The notes beneath the pieces were generated by a model. It made no database searches, was not told the origin of the DNA, and saw nothing but the letters and a program-made list of their open reading frames with translations. Made by a program: the position numbers and the translations under genes. From positions 62,001-126,000 of the forward strand of contig JAODUP010000559.1 of the NCBI GenBank assembly GCA_025642065.1: a stretch of 64,000 bases of DNA, written 5' to 3'. The DNA comes from Paralvinella palmiformis. Taxonomy: Eukaryota; Annelida; Polychaeta; Terebellida; Alvinellidae. Positions 15,601 to 28,063 of the stretch are shown one piece after another (position 1 is the stretch's first letter; every line of letters begins with the position of its first letter).

Positions 15601-18600
15601 TTCCTATGTACATGATCTATTTCACGTATTGTCGTATTAATCATTTGAAGAAAATGTCCACGATGAAAGAACAAATTACATACAGTAACTGTGTAAGGAA
15701 TAACCATAATACTATTAATAGGCTACAGGTGTTATATTGGGAGATTAAACGATGATCTAATCATGTCACATGACCACTGGACAAATATTCTCTCATCGGC
15801 TGAAGATATATATGGTGTCATATATGTGGTGTCAGTGTCAGCGTAGTTTCTTCAGCTTTGGCAATATCCTTACCAAAGCGAGGAATAGACTTGGTAATGC
15901 AAAGTTGGTGTTTTGCTATTGAGCCTCGAGATATGTTGATGAACACTGATATTGTGATGAAAGTAACGCAACAACTACATGCATCCATGATATGATACTG
16001 ACTGTGTACATGAATGAAACAATGATTACATAAACATTATTCATTTTAGATCATCTGACTATTATTTATTGGATATATTTTGAATGAACGCTTTATTTCA
16101 TATGCCTTTAATTTGTGTTGTTTGTGTGTTACAAAAGCGTATGTCTGTGTGCTATCCTATTATGTGTATGGTTTATATACTTGTCAAAATGATGATGATT
16201 ATGGAAGGCCCCCCTCCCCTGACTGATCAGAAATCAGTCAGTTTTTTAATATATTGTAAGCATTTGACATCAGATACACACAGAAAGAGGAATGAAGATG
16301 CAGAAGCATGCAAGCCTTCTTCTGTGATATTAAACGGCCAGTTACAGAATTAAATGCATGCTTGCTTTGTTTTTTCGGGGAGAATCCCCAGGCTGTCGCT
16401 TATTCGGCACAGCCTCTATGTTGGAGTGGTTGAGAAATGCACCTCCCCCATCACTCACAGGGGAGCGGTACGGAAAGATGGAGCCGAAATACCCCGAGGG
16501 TGGTCACTGCCAGAGTGTTTTACGTTGTCAGGGGGGTCTTTAATGCCCCCCTTTATTTTTACTAACTCAGTGGAGACGGCAGCGCCATTTAACATTGTCA
16601 TCCACCCACGTTGTTATGAGCCGAAAAATTAATCTCTGGAAAAGAACCTGTGACCGCCAGGCCACTGGAGCTCACAATTAAGTGCATTGTTTGACTTGCC
16701 ATATTTATAGCAGCAGCAGTTGATTGTGGAATTGGTAATTAGTCATTCATGCACTAGATTTCCAGTTTATATTTTTTGGTTGATGTTGATCACTTGAACA
16801 AAATTACCAATATGAAATTTGTATTAAAACGGGGAATTTTATTCCCAGATGAAAAGAGGTAGTTTGGTAATCAATCTAGGTATGGATGCGTCATGAAATT
16901 TGTTTGGATGAATGCTGTACCTAGTAACTAGCATTGCAGCGTACACAAGACCATACATACAACAATTGTCCCACTACATCGATTTGCCTATAAGATATAT
17001 ACATTCTAGAAGAACACGAACACAGCCATTCAGCAGATCTAGCAAGATTTATGATGAAGGATATATATACATCATCATTATCTCTGAGGCTGAGCATCGT
17101 AGATTAATGCTTGCTGTTGTCTCATTGTTGTCAGCATAGTTAGTTTCAGTGATAATAATTGTTGAGTACCTGATCCTAGCAAAGTGGCATATATTACAGG
17201 GTTCCCACACGTCCTGGAAAATAACAAATGCATTTTCCAGCTCTTGTAAATGTCCTTGAATTTGACAAAATCATGAACTATCCTGGAAAAAAATATTGCC
17301 TGTGAAAAATCCACTTAGAACCAAAAAGCAAATGAATAAATATTATGCCTGTGGAAGAAAATTCAATTGTAGAAGAAAAAGAGTACAGGTACATAGTCTT
17401 GATATCAGTTAAGATTTAAATAAAAGTGGGAGTCGCAACACTGGATCAATATTTATTACAGTCAGCTCCAAGTCTGTGTTCTTTGGAATCGTTCTAGGAG
17501 CAATATTAAATTAAATAAAAAAGTATTTTTCATAACATTGTGATTATTGAAACTAGAACGATGTTTGTGTCTCATATATCCCCCAAAATAAATAAATTTT
17601 AGATTTGTGACTGTAGGTCTGTGATCATTTTGACTTGCCACTCGACGGATTATGTGCTGGGCTACAGCCTGCGAGTTTGATATTTGTAAACTGATGGCAT
17701 GATGAAGTAAAATAATTCTCACTCAAAATTTTGATGGTGTTTCAATTTAAGGCGTAGAACATCCTCTTTACAGTAGACCTCCTAACAGAACGTCCCATCG
17801 AGAGATGAACAGATCTATTTATCAAAAGGTATGAGTGTACAGGATCATAATGCACACCTGCAGGCATTGATCTGTAACTTATAAGCCAATATCCATTCTT
17901 GGCGAACAGTGATCATACTAGTCACGTTCAGAGTTGTTTTATTTAAATTATTTTATTTTAAACCATTGATTTAAATAAGTGCATTTTTTTAATTAGGTGC
18001 TTTGGTTTTCTAAAATTTTATTGATTTTTTTGGGACTAATTTGATTTTTATTATTCCATTTATTTGGATTGATTATTATATTAACATACATTTATCAAGT
18101 AACTTGCAGTACAAAAGGTGAAATGTTATTTAAAATCAATTGTTCCTTATGTTGAATAATTATTTTCCCATACATGTGTAATTATAATTGAATTGCAATT
18201 AGATTTTAACACCTTAGTCATATGAACTAATGAATGTATTTTTTTATTTGTTAATTATGGAATTTTTTGGCCCAGTACACAGTTATCAGACGTAATTTAA
18301 ATATTTAATGGTTTTTGTGTCATTATCACTAGTGCATGATAATAGAAATATGGATGTTTTGTGGAAACAACCAGATAATTATACTGAGCAGTCATAGAAG
18401 ACAATGAAGCCCTGTTAGTAGCAGTTGGCTCGTGAGATAGGCTTATCTGCCATTGTTCTTGTGACAAATACAAGAAACGGACAGATAAAACAATTACTGA
18501 TAAATGCACGAACGTGCAAAAGCCTGTGTAATATTAACCGGTCTCGATCACAACACGTGATGACAAACACCTTAGATAAAATAGTCTCACTAAATGTCTG

Positions 18601-20797
18601 TCGTCAGTGTGTTTTGTTCGTGGTGTTACGTCATACATCATGCTATCGGCCCTGAAGTGACTTAGTCTTCGATGGTATTCGATGGTTAAAATTATGTTGG
18701 CCTTTTTTTCCATCTTTTCATCGGGTACAGATGATCCAGAAATATGGCATCAGAGTCGGTGTGGTCGACCTTTATCAGCAGAACGCAGGCATATATTTTT
18801 CACAAATTGGATATCCATTCATTAAATTTGAGTGGTAGCGTGGTTGGCCATAGATCTATAGCATCTGGGTTCAAACCCCGGCCAGGCTATGTCAGAAGGG
18901 TGTTTCATTTTTCACTTTGTCTGATTACCTTTGGAGGTCTCTCGGCCCATTTAGCCAACCTGGTGTGCAGAAAAGTGGCGATAAAACATCAACATTTACG
19001 TGCCAGGACAAATCGTTTAATACTTTGGTCGCTTCTTGTGCTGAAATCAAGTCACTCGTCTGCATTTTCATTACAGAGTGATGTCTGGTGACCAAGATTT
19101 AGATCACTACTAAAACACTCTGGCGTTTGCAAAACTTTATAAGTTGTTGGTTCATGCAGTTTTGTGGTGAATCATGTCTTTATGCAATAATGGCATGTTG
19201 TTAAAAATGTACAACGGCTGATGCAGAGATACATAAAATGATGCCAAGAAGAAAGTTTCAAATGCATGTGTTGGGGTGAAGGCACTGGCACAGATAATCT
19301 TTAAAATAACTTATGGATGATTCAGCATGAGGCCGATATATGAAATATAATGTTTTGTTGGTGTGACATCTAAATATTTGATCGTATGTCCCTACGTCAC
19401 CGTGAGACAAAACTCCAAATATCAAACCGTCTATGCCTAGTCTGATTGGCTGAGAGTAACATGCCTAGGTCATGGCCCCGGGGTTGTGAGAACGTCTAGG
19501 TTAATCATCCAACGTTCTATATTATAAACTATCTTCTAATTATTATGTATCTCTTTTTGCTCAAGCACTTAATGAATGATATACTTCTATTGCCACTGTC
19601 TTCAAAGATCAATTCGTGCGATGGGCAGCTGTCATTAGCAGTAATTAAAACCGATTGTGATCTCTACCTAAACAGATTGTTATTGTATCATAGCCTAACC
19701 TAATGTCTCTTATACAAACTATATAATTGTAATAATTGTTTTAATGTTATTCATGACAGGCAGGCTAAACCCAACCTTAAATGTCATTGTAAAGACTACA
19801 TCTAAATGGACTTTATGTTATTAATATATAAAACGCATCAACCAAACGAACGGTGCCCAATACAAGAAAACACTCTTTCTATTCATGATTCAGAAGTGTT
19901 GCCGACTAAAAGCAAAAGGGTAAATCAGACTCCGAACTAGACTAAGGAAAAAGGCGAACTCATTCTGACTCTTTAATGGAGCAAATCATATACGGCGCCA
20001 AGCACTTTTTATGGACATGCAAACGAGACGAGTTTAATTCAATGCGACTGCCCCATATCCAAGAAAGAATTCCTATCACCGTAATGCGTTGGGTCTGCCT
20101 AAGCCATAAAAGGTTATGCACTGCTTGGTGTAGTCATTCTGACTACTGGATGAACCACTTCCACGCAGCGACCAGATGTCATTTCACAGACATATCTAAA
20201 GAACGTGAAATGTATAGTTCCCTGTGGTTAGAAGCAATATTGTCTGTATATTGTATAACTATAAGAACACTAATTATTCTGCCAAACTATAATATGAACA
20301 GCAATATTTTATGGAGACGTGTGTGATGTTTTGCCAGTAAACAAGTCACTGTCCAACAAAACCTTTAAAACAACATGTCATGGAAGTCATGAGAATGTCT
20401 CGAGTTGACTCTCTAACTGGGTATATTTCTAGATAACTTTAAATTTTTAGCTCTGAATAATTTGAATAATGGTGTAAAAAAGAAGGCCTCAAATACACAC
20501 GTTTGGGTATGTGTGTGTGTGCGCGCACATGTGTGTAAGAGAGATGGTCTGTTTGAAGAAATGGTTGGTTCTGCTGTTTGCCTATTAGCTTTTCTTTCGA
20601 ATTAGTGGTATAATATCCAATCATTAAATAAATAAATACATTAAATTTTGTTTAGCCATGATGGGTGGACGGACTGGTAAGATAAAGAGAAATAAATAGC
20701 TTTAGTCAATTTAAAATTGTTTAAAAAATGTGATTATGTGTGGTCTGATATAAACAAAATATTTTTTTCTATTTCTGTATGATCATCAAGTCAATAA

Positions 20798-20847
<50 letters not shown>

Positions 20848-23800
20848 CTGCATTATATACATGTTAGTGTCTTTTATCATATTTGTACATGTATTTGTCT
20901 TGTAATGATAAATAAACTGTGTACACTATAACCTTCTAAAGGGTGTTTCATCTTTCACTTTACCTCATTATCTTTGGAGATGGTGAAGCAGTGAGAGCAC
21001 TGCATTGGAAGCCATCAAGTTGTGTGTTTCGTATCAAGCTCATACCCATGTTTGTGAGATAAAATTTCACTTGGGTGTCACCCTTCAGCAACGTGTCCCA
21101 GGTGTGACCAACTGTGAGGCCATACAATCAAGCCAGAATCATTGTCTTTCGAGCTCACAAAGCTCATTTAGCCTACTTTGTGCAACAACACTTGTGTACT
21201 ATTTCCAGCGATTAGCAACCTTGTAACACTTGAAAAATAACAAATCTGTATTGATTCCCTTTTCCCTTGCAGTGTTGCCAATGCTTTGCGACGTGTGTTT
21301 ATTGCAGAAACACCCACTATAGGTAGGCCTTTTTCCCTCACTGATTCAATTGCTAATGAAATTTCAATTATAAGAATATGATTCAATAGTTTCCCTAACT
21401 TGTCATTAGTATTGATCATCCTAGAAACGGAGTATCGAGATAACTCGCATCCTGTCTTTCTCACTGTTTATTTACATCTTGCAGCTATTGACTGGATCCA
21501 GATTGAGTCTAACTCTACAGTGTTATGCGATGAGTTTCTGGCTGGAAGGGTTGGTTTGATCCCGCTAACTTCAGATGAAGTGGTTGATAAGATGCAGTAT
21601 TGTAGGGTGAGTGGTATAAGAATAACAATTAATACGGTAACCTGAGCGTATATCTTTTAGTCAAATGGTCTCCTAACAACTGGCACAACTAAAACATCAT
21701 CTGAAATGATCCATTGGCCAATGAAATTGGCCCAAACTCGTAATATTTGCAAACCTGGCGACTTTTCTTCATTCATTTTGAAGGATGGGTGTTTGGTGAT
21801 AGAGTCACCTTTATACAAAGTTTAAATATATAAAATACCCTTTTATCTCAATACGCTATTTAGTTGCTTATTATAGATTACCTCCCATTTTTGTTCTCGC
21901 AAATATCGAATAACGATGATGGAAAATTATTTTCCATGGTAAGGTAATGGAATAAATTAGTAACTGCTGGTGCTTTAAAAAAAAAAAATTTGTCTTTTTA
22001 ATTTATTTGTCACTGGATGAATATATCAGAATAATTATGTAATAGAATGGAAATAAAATGTTCTTATGCGGTGTCCAGCATATCTGCGAAATAAATATTT
22101 GTCAACTTTTTACAGCAGTTTCAAATAAGAGATATAAATTCAATATATATGATTTTATAATCAAGAAATGAAACATGCATCAAAGCAGCTGGTTTATTTT
22201 TGCCCCATGTTTTTATTGTACGTTGCAACATAATTGCACTTTATCTTTACGTGAACCAAGATAATTAGGCCTTTGTAATTTGGGTCTATGGGGGTCTAAA
22301 TTACTGAATAAACCATACCATACCATACTCGCCGCATAAAGCGCCAGCTCATTGTTCTTATTGTTAGTGAGTTTATGATGTATGACGTTTGTTCTAACAC
22401 GTGTGTGGGTGCCGTATCTGGAGATTTTGTATGAAGCGATATCGCTATTGATGTTTTGTTTTTATCAGGACTGTACCTGTGATGAGTTCTGTTCAGATTG
22501 TTCTGTGGAGTTTACATTGGATGTACGCTGTACTGATGACCAAACCAGACATGTCACAACAGCAGATCTAATCAGTAGTAATCCTAAGGTGATACCAGTA
22601 AGTAAGTTCTGATAATGATGATAATACTGTATATTTAATAAAGCATCGTTACTAGTGGTGGCCTTTCAAGGGTCGCTGTACAGTGATACCCCGAATTATA
22701 TGTCTGTGAAAACTCAATAACAAATTTAAGCGATAATCATTGATTTTCTGTGAAAACGACTTTGAACTGTTTTTAGAACGGATTTAAAATTTCAAGAGAC
22801 CACTCATTTCTAATATCCACCAGTAATCTATTCCACAAAGTGGCGGCTGTGACGCTAAAGGCATAATCACCATATGACTTGAGCCGAGACACTGTCACCT
22901 CCAATAGTATCTGACTGGATGACCTGAAAAATTTAGGGATGACTTTCTAATGGACACCAGTTCATACAGGTATTCAGGTGCCATGTCACTGATAGATTTA
23001 TGAGTTGTTTATAAAATCTTGAAATGGATACGTTGTCTAACAGGCAGCCAAAGTAATTTTTGCAAATATACTATTCTGAATTCGCTGAAGGCGATTGATG
23101 TGATGATCAGATATGTCATATAACAGGAAGTTACAGTTGTTTATACGAGATGTAACAAAGGCGTGGACCACAGTTACAAGTGATTCTTGTGTCAACGGTG
23201 GGTGTTCTCAAGATGGTAGTAGCCGGCCCAGCGTATGTGTTTATATGTATTAATTCATTTGTCAATAATAACCCCTAGATTTTTTACAGCCCCATTAAGA
23301 GTAATCGAAGATGCACCCATCTGTAATGCTGGTGTTTTAGGGATTTAACACAATATACTATATGTTTTATTATCATCTAATCATAGAAGATTTTGAGTCC
23401 TGTTTGCGTGATTAACACCCCCTCATCTTATTATTTTATATTGATAATGTGACCACTCCTTCTACTGTCCGAAACACATGGATACCGCAATGTCGGATTC
23501 GGGTTCACATGCCACCTATATGGAATCTTGGCTTTAGGTGTAACTGGCACTCACAGCCAGCATTGCATTGCGGATTATAAATATGGGTACGCAGCAGGAA
23601 AACAGATTTTTTGACGAATTTTTGTCTCGCCGATCAGCGCTAGCCCGGCATGAAACTATACTTGCCCCGGGCATCGGGGCAACCTATTTTTCAGGCCCTG
23701 GTTCGAATCCAATTCACATCCGTGTTCATGTGATGTTTCCCTAGGCAGTCACTGCCTGGCCACAAGTTCTTCTCCGAGGCTAAATAACTTGACTCAACTT

Positions 23801-25246
23801 ATTGTTGATTTGTAGCTAGCTTATCCACGTTTTTGCTGACTGTTGCTGATATTCTAATTTGTGATTGGTTGGAATTTGTTTGAATGACATGGGCCACAAT
23901 CAAAACACATTTGGTACGACACCAAGTTTTAGTCAGTTTATGGGCTAAACATTTAAGTCAATTGGTCCAATTTTGATTAGTAATTTTGGAGACTGAAACA
24001 AATTAATCCTCATATGTGTGGACCATATAAAAACAACATTCAGTCGTGTTTTGTGTCTAAATGGAAAAGCCATCTTAATTAATGGTTATTGATATTCTCA
24101 GAAGGATATTGATAAAAAAACGTGACAACTGGTAATTTAATTTATTAAACATTGTTTTAATCAAGATATACGTATCAAATAAGTGTAATTACACAGTCCT
24201 AGAGCTCCAGCAGGAGATAAAAATTGCCAATAATTTTTCTACATTATGATCCATCTAGTTGAAACTATAATGTCCACAACAGCTGTGCCAAGTTGGATGA
24301 AAATGTTTTCAAGCATTTTGCCACATTTTAACTGATGCTGCATAACGATCGCGAAGAGTTTCAGTTAATGACTAGATTTACTGAACAGATTATGAATAAT
24401 AATTAGGATGATGTTCCTCTGCAATGCATTGATGACCAATATTAATATCTCACTGAATTAAGTAGATTTCGGTCAGCCATTGATAGACGTCAGTAAGAGA
24501 ATACCAATTAACACTCACAGTCAGTAACTGTTATTGATCTTAATCATATTACTGTCTTACTGATAATTAATAAAGGTGATATTTGGATGATGCGTGGCTT
24601 GTTTATTCATATTTCAGGTTTAAAACTCTGAAATAACACCCAAATTTGCTACATTTCAATCCGGGTTCTATATTTCACGTGTATATGTTTGTAAATGCAT
24701 ATATTTCAGCAGCACGTTACATGTGTATATGTTTGTAAATGTGTATATTTATGGAGAATAGTGATGATTACTATATGATGATTACTGACTAATTGTCTTA
24801 TCTATCATCTGACAGGTAACGTCTCGTCACAAGGAGGAAGAGATGGAATATGGAGGTCAAGATGGTGAGTATTATTTCACCGAACGGATGATATTTTGAT
24901 GACGTGATTAAATGTTTCATCCCTTCTTGACAGTTTAGTATGGTATGGAGATTTGACTGATTTATGGTTAGGCATACTTGGCATGTTTCACTTGTTTCAG
25001 ACATCCTCATTGTTAAACTTCGGAAAGGTCAAGAGCTGAAGCTAAGAGCGTTTGCGAGAAAAGGTTTTGCCAAGGAGCATGCAAAATGGAATCCTACGTG
25101 TGGCGTGGCATTTGAGTATGATCCGGACAATGCCTTCAGACATACTGTACTCCCCAAACCTGAAGAATGGTAAGACTAAGAGTAGCATTAGTTTATGTAG
25201 TACATCCTTGTTATTGTCTATCTCTCTCTCTCTTTCTATTACTCTC

Positions 25247-25295
<49 letters not shown>

Positions 25296-25326
25296 CCATT
25301 TCTCTTCTCTCTTAGTCTCTCTCTCT

Positions 25327-25358
<32 letters not shown>

Positions 25359-26536
25359 CGTCTCCATTTCTCTCTCAGTCTCTCTCTCTCTCTCTCTCTC
25401 TGCGTCTCCATTTCTCTCTCTCTATCTATTCTCTATCTATCTATCTCTCTCTCTGTATGTCCTCTCTGTCTCTTGCTCTCCCTCTTTCCCCTCCTCTGTG
25501 TATGTGTGTGTGTGTGTGTGTAGCTGTCTCTTTGTCTCTTCTCTCTCTGCAGTTCTGTTTCTCTTTCTCTCTAGCTATCTTTATCTATCTCTATGTTTTC
25601 TCTCTGGATACTATGAGAATGCAGTAATTATTACCTGTTGCTGGATACATCTGACTTCTGACTCATTACCTGTGTTTGTGGGAGGGTGTTACTCCTCAGC
25701 CATATATCCCTGATGTGGCCAATACCTAAGCTGAACATAATACTCAATCATTCACTCATTGTAATAATACAAAGTTTAGCAGACCACCATTCTTGATGAT
25801 AAACTGCCATTGTTAACTTCATTTGTTGGATGTTTCATCCTTTACTGTTAAGCCCAATCATCTCATTTCTTTCTTGACTACCTCTTCAACGACATGTTTC
25901 AGGTGAAACTAGCATCAAAGTTAAGCAAACCCATCAATCCAGATTATGTGTATTTTGTTTTTTCCCCCAGATATCGCAGCTGTTGGCTTATATTGCTGTT
26001 GTTGTAACCATTCAGCAAGATTTCCAAATAAAATGATGTTTATCTGAAATTTTCAAGAATTCATAAATACACTGTTCCGGTTAAGTGTTCTTTTATCGCG
26101 TACCTGGATTTCCCGTAGTTCTGTGACTTTTTATCATTAGTCAGTTGAGCTATTGTATCTTGATTATTTCACTACTTCAGTGAAATGTTGTATAACTGAT
26201 TTTGTACATATTTCAGATTTCATATAACTAACTTTATGGCCTTAGTTAGTTTGTATTAATATCATTTAACCATCCCAGTGGAAAGGATTTCTATTTTTAA
26301 TCAGTTGATGTGCAGTTTCATTTTGTCAGCTTGATCTATGTTGATGACACGACTTAGCTTTGATTCCTTTCTCTTGAGCTTTTATCCCCTCAGCAATACA
26401 CTGTGACCTTGTTTGTTAATTTAGAGGTCATCAGTCTTTGTTTTCATGTTATACGTGGTTAATTCTCAATCCCAATTTTCTTAAGTGTGACCTGTAATTG
26501 TCCATGAATCAATGGTTTTAGAGCATTAAGGTGATA

Positions 26537-26574
<38 letters not shown>

Positions 26575-28063
26575 TGGTAAGTTATTTAAATGGTAGGTGA
26601 AGTTTTATTAACCCCAGTCAGGAAGAATATTTTATCATTAGATAACCTGAACCTGATTTCAATGTTGGAGAAAGTGAATTACTGGGAAGTGTTGACAATG
26701 AAATAGTGGTATAGTATACACTGTAAGCTGATTGTAAGAGTTGTTGTAGAAATTACAAACCCATGCCTAACCCAAACACGTCTTGTTTTTTGTAAACATT
26801 GATAATAACAAAGTGTACGATTAACTGTATATAACTGCCTCTATGGCCTTATGAGTTAGTGCATTGGACTGGGGGAGGTTGGAGGTTCGAATCCTGGCTG
26901 TGTCACTATAGTAGGATGGGCAAATTTTTCATCTAACCAGGCAACTGGCAAGGTTTTCTCCACCCAATATACCATATATTGTAAATTCAAAAATTGTTAA
27001 GAGTTACCCGGTAGTCTTTGTGGTGAAGCAGTAAATTACAGACCTCAGGCGTCTCCCTCATTTGAGGTAGCCAAGCTCTGTAAAATAACTGCCATTTTGG
27101 CTAATACTATATAGGTGGTGTGCATATTTGTATCATATTTGTTTTGAGTATAAAAATATGAATAGTTTTGTCATACTTGTTTCAAGTATGAAAACATTAA
27201 CACACTGCGCATAAGATAAGATGTTGATTTGGGTCAACAGTGATTAAATTAACCAACTGCAGTTGTGATAATGAGTGACTGTTTTAAAAGACTTCTATGA
27301 GTAACACGACTACTATTACCACATACTACTATTATTACTGTTGATTACTACATGTTTAATTACTTTGTAATAAAAAATGCAGGTACTTGGTCAGATCAAC
27401 CAAAATGTAAACAAAACAGCTCTGCATCGTGCAGTATGTTTAAAATTTACGACTAACTGGTATAATGGGTCTAGTGTATGAGATAAAGACAGTTTGGGTG
27501 TTGCTGCTGTTTGAGTGTATGGTCAGGTTGATAGAAGATTTTACCCGTATCTAGGTAAATATTTCATACAGCGTTGTACGTTGACACAAGTTGTTTTGCA
27601 AAATCTTATTTTACAACTTTGTTTCTCTATCGCTGCAGGCCGAAGAGTGAATTTTCCGAACTGGATGATGATGAATGTAAGTAAATTATGGTTTATATTT
27701 GAAGCAGATATTTTGTTACAAGAACAATGTCGTATATCAAAATATCATATATGGCTAAGAGACGATCAGTGCTCACTGTAACAACAACAACAAGAATAAT
27801 GCATGTACTATATGTACATGCATTAAGAAGCGACAACATCCAATGTTTAATCTAATCTATATAATCTTATTATCATTTCAGTCCAAGCACCATATGATCC
27901 AGTTGGAAAGCCAAGGAAGTATTTCTTTAACATTGAATCTTGTGGTTCATTAAGACCAGAGAATATTGCATTATCAGGGCTTGCGGTACTTAAGAAAAAG
28001 CTTAGTGACCTACAAACACAACTCAGCCAAGAGATACAGAGTGATGCACTTACCATACAATAG
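12639..28063 (+). CDS. POLR2C: DNA-directed RNA polymerase II subunit RPB3, eight coding exons
   Basis: Exons: 12639-12724, 21273-21322, 21485-21606, 22469-22597, 24816-24864, 25001-25169, 27639-27676, 27882-28063. All introns are GT-AG and the phases join to a 274-residue protein (human: 275). It begins MPYANQPKV exactly as in vertebrates. It carries the alpha-like dimerisation segment ([20 protein letters not shown]) and the zinc-binding loop [10 protein letters not shown] (Cys88, 90, 94, 97). Further landmarks are [41 protein letters not shown] and the C-terminal helix ending [25 protein letters not shown]3 pairs with RPB11 to nucleate Pol II core assembly, like the bacterial alpha dimer. 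Intron 1 is about 8.5 kb and holds MULE, mariner, hAT and SINE debris; the other introns range from about 0.14 to 2.5 kb. One substitution at an exon junction (Phe in DEFQAPYDP where human has Ser) looks harmless. Confidence 0.97.
12793..12814. repeat. 22-bp perfect palindrome in POLR2C intron 1
   Basis: TAGATCTAGAC followed by its reverse complement, with no spacer. It lies about 70 bases after the exon 1 splice donor. A further TCTAGATCTA repeat follows at about 12842-12851. No function is assigned. Confidence 0.8.
13148..13567 (-). pseudogene. MULE-type transposon fragment with FLYWCH zinc finger
   Basis: The upstream minus-strand frame (13567-13355) reads [18 protein letters not shown], then [12 protein letters not shown] and LVTSHN. 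This is the FLYWCH zinc-finger pattern (Tyr, Trp, Cys, Cys, His), with the last His apparently lost. The next frame (13351-13148) contains [17 protein letters not shown], the segment that follows FLYWCH in many Mutator-like transposases just before the DDE domain, and then degenerates. A frame break separates the two. It sits in POLR2C intron 1 in antisense orientation. Decayed remnants may reach back to about 12900. Confidence 0.65.
14520..15308 (-). pseudogene. Tc1/mariner-superfamily transposase remnant
   Basis: On the minus strand, in order, I read [20 protein letters not shown] (helix-turn-helix region, ~14935-15000) and [12 protein letters not shown] (first catalytic Asp, ~14720-14755). 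Then come [10 protein letters not shown] (second catalytic Asp, ~14645-14675) and WPP-stop-SPNLNPL (~14525-14560). These are the standard landmarks of a Tc1/mariner-like DDE transposase, broken by stops and frameshifts. The outer end is CAGGGTGGCCCAC (reverse complement of 15296-15308), followed by TA, as expected for a terminal repeat and TA target. The other end is not found, so the element is truncated. It sits in POLR2C intron 1, antisense. Confidence 0.75.
15309..16347. other. POLR2C intron 1, no gene seen
   Basis: AT-rich intronic sequence. The open frame at 16084-16353 has no recognisable similarity and looks like chance. No other repeat boundary could be defined here. Confidence 0.4.
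16360..16675 (-). repeat. SINE family B, minus-strand copy with near-perfect TSD
   Basis: Same landmarks as the copy at 4667-5029 (GGGAGAATCCCCAGGCTGTC, CAGTGGAGACGGCAGCGCC, GCCACTGGAGCTCAC), but the tRNA-like B-box region is partly deleted (only AACCTGTGACCGCCAGGCC remains). The flanks AATTAAATGCAT (16348-16359) and AATTAAGTGCAT (16676-16687) differ at one base, consistent with a target duplication. Confidence 0.75.
17199..17330 (+). mobile_element. hAT-type terminal sequence, solo end
   Basis: CAGGGTTCCCACACGTCCTGG followed by TGTCCTTGAATTTG and ATCCTGGAAAAA resembles the long terminal region of hAT elements that begin CAGGGTTCCCAC...TCCTGGAA. No matching right end is visible nearby, so it is either a fragment or a very diverged element. 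Confidence 0.5.
17930..18095 (+). mobile_element. Degenerate end of the ATTTAAAT-rich hAT-like element
   Basis: AAACCATTGATTTAAATAAG followed by TGCATTTTTTTAATTAG, TTTTATTGATTTTTTTGG and TTATTCCATTTATTT. It follows the same order as the left part of the element at 47419-47948 (TGATTTAAATCATTGATTTAAA, then ATGCATTTTTATTATATTTTATTG, then GATTATTCCATGTATTT). It is probably an old truncated copy of the same family. Confidence 0.4.
18826..18995 (+). repeat. tRNA-derived SINE, family A
   Basis: The head GGTAGCGTGGTTGGCCATAGA plus the B-box GGGTTCAAACCCCGGCC is followed by the family A body GAAGGGTGTTTCATTTTTCA, TTACCTTTGGAGGTCTCTCG, GCCCATTTAGCC and AAAGTGGCGATAAAACATCAAC. The full reference copy is at 29056-29241. 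Confidence 0.7.
19000..20790. other. POLR2C intron 1, no gene seen
   Basis: No recognised coding or repeat unit. The 116-codon open frame at 19976-20326 shows no domain or low-complexity signature I know and no splice context that would favour coding. I treat it as chance. Confidence 0.4.
20802..20846. repeat. (TA)n microsatellite
   Basis: An uninterrupted run of about 22 TA units in POLR2C intron 1, about 430 bp before exon 2. Confidence 0.95.
20938..21180 (+). repeat. SINE family A body interrupted by other sequence
   Basis: AAGGGTGTTTCATCTTTCAC, CTTTACCTCATTATCTTTGGAG is the first half of the family A body. The later half (GCTCATTTAGCCTACTTTGTG) appears about 190 bp on, at ~21155. The sequence between looks foreign. 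The repeat ends shortly before POLR2C exon 2 (21273). Confidence 0.45.
22622..23400 (-). pseudogene. LINE reverse-transcriptase C terminus and 3' end (family of 59.7 and 63.3 kb)
   Basis: Read on the minus strand: [20 protein letters not shown] and [15 protein letters not shown] (~23060-23160). This is followed by the block whose DNA encodes QRIHFKIL and [10 protein letters not shown] (~22975-23040), and then [13 protein letters not shown] and [15 protein letters not shown] (~22795-22895). These are the usual C-terminal blocks of LINE ORF2 proteins. The plus-strand left edge (22622-22665) is the 3' tail CTAGTAACGATGCTTTATTAAATATACAG, nearly the same as the tail at 59860-59900. It lies antisense in POLR2C intron 4, with several stops and frameshifts. 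Confidence 0.75.
25218..25612. repeat. ~400-bp pyrimidine tract, (CT)n-rich, in POLR2C intron 6
   Basis: Almost pure C/T on the plus strand, with interspersed TCTCTGCGTCTCCATTTCTC units repeated at least three times and a (TG)n segment near 25499-25521. It begins about 50 bases after the exon 6 splice donor. Long reading frames through it encode only Ser/Leu dipeptide repeats and are artefacts. Confidence 0.95.
25620..26830. other. POLR2C intron 6, no gene seen
   Basis: AT-rich intronic sequence with a second short (CT)n(GT)n run at about 26538-26574. No coding or repeat unit was recognised. Confidence 0.4.
26835..27130 (+). repeat. tRNA-derived SINE, family C
   Basis: The head GCCTCTATGGCCTTATGAGTT plus the B-box GGAGGTTCGAATCCTGGC is followed by CTATAGTAGGATGGGCAAA and CCAGGCAACTGGCAAGG. 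The body ends with TGGTGAAGCAGTAAATTACA and CTCCCTCATTTGAGGTAGCC. A second copy in the opposite orientation is at 42330-42545. It is within POLR2C intron 6. Confidence 0.7.

Noticed and set aside
19976..20326. 116-codon open frame in POLR2C intron 1
   Set aside because: No recognisable family or compositional bias, and no splice or regulatory context that favours coding.
25167..25523. Ser/Leu-repeat open frames through the CT tract
   Set aside because: Pure translation of (CT)n microsatellite; no coding meaning.
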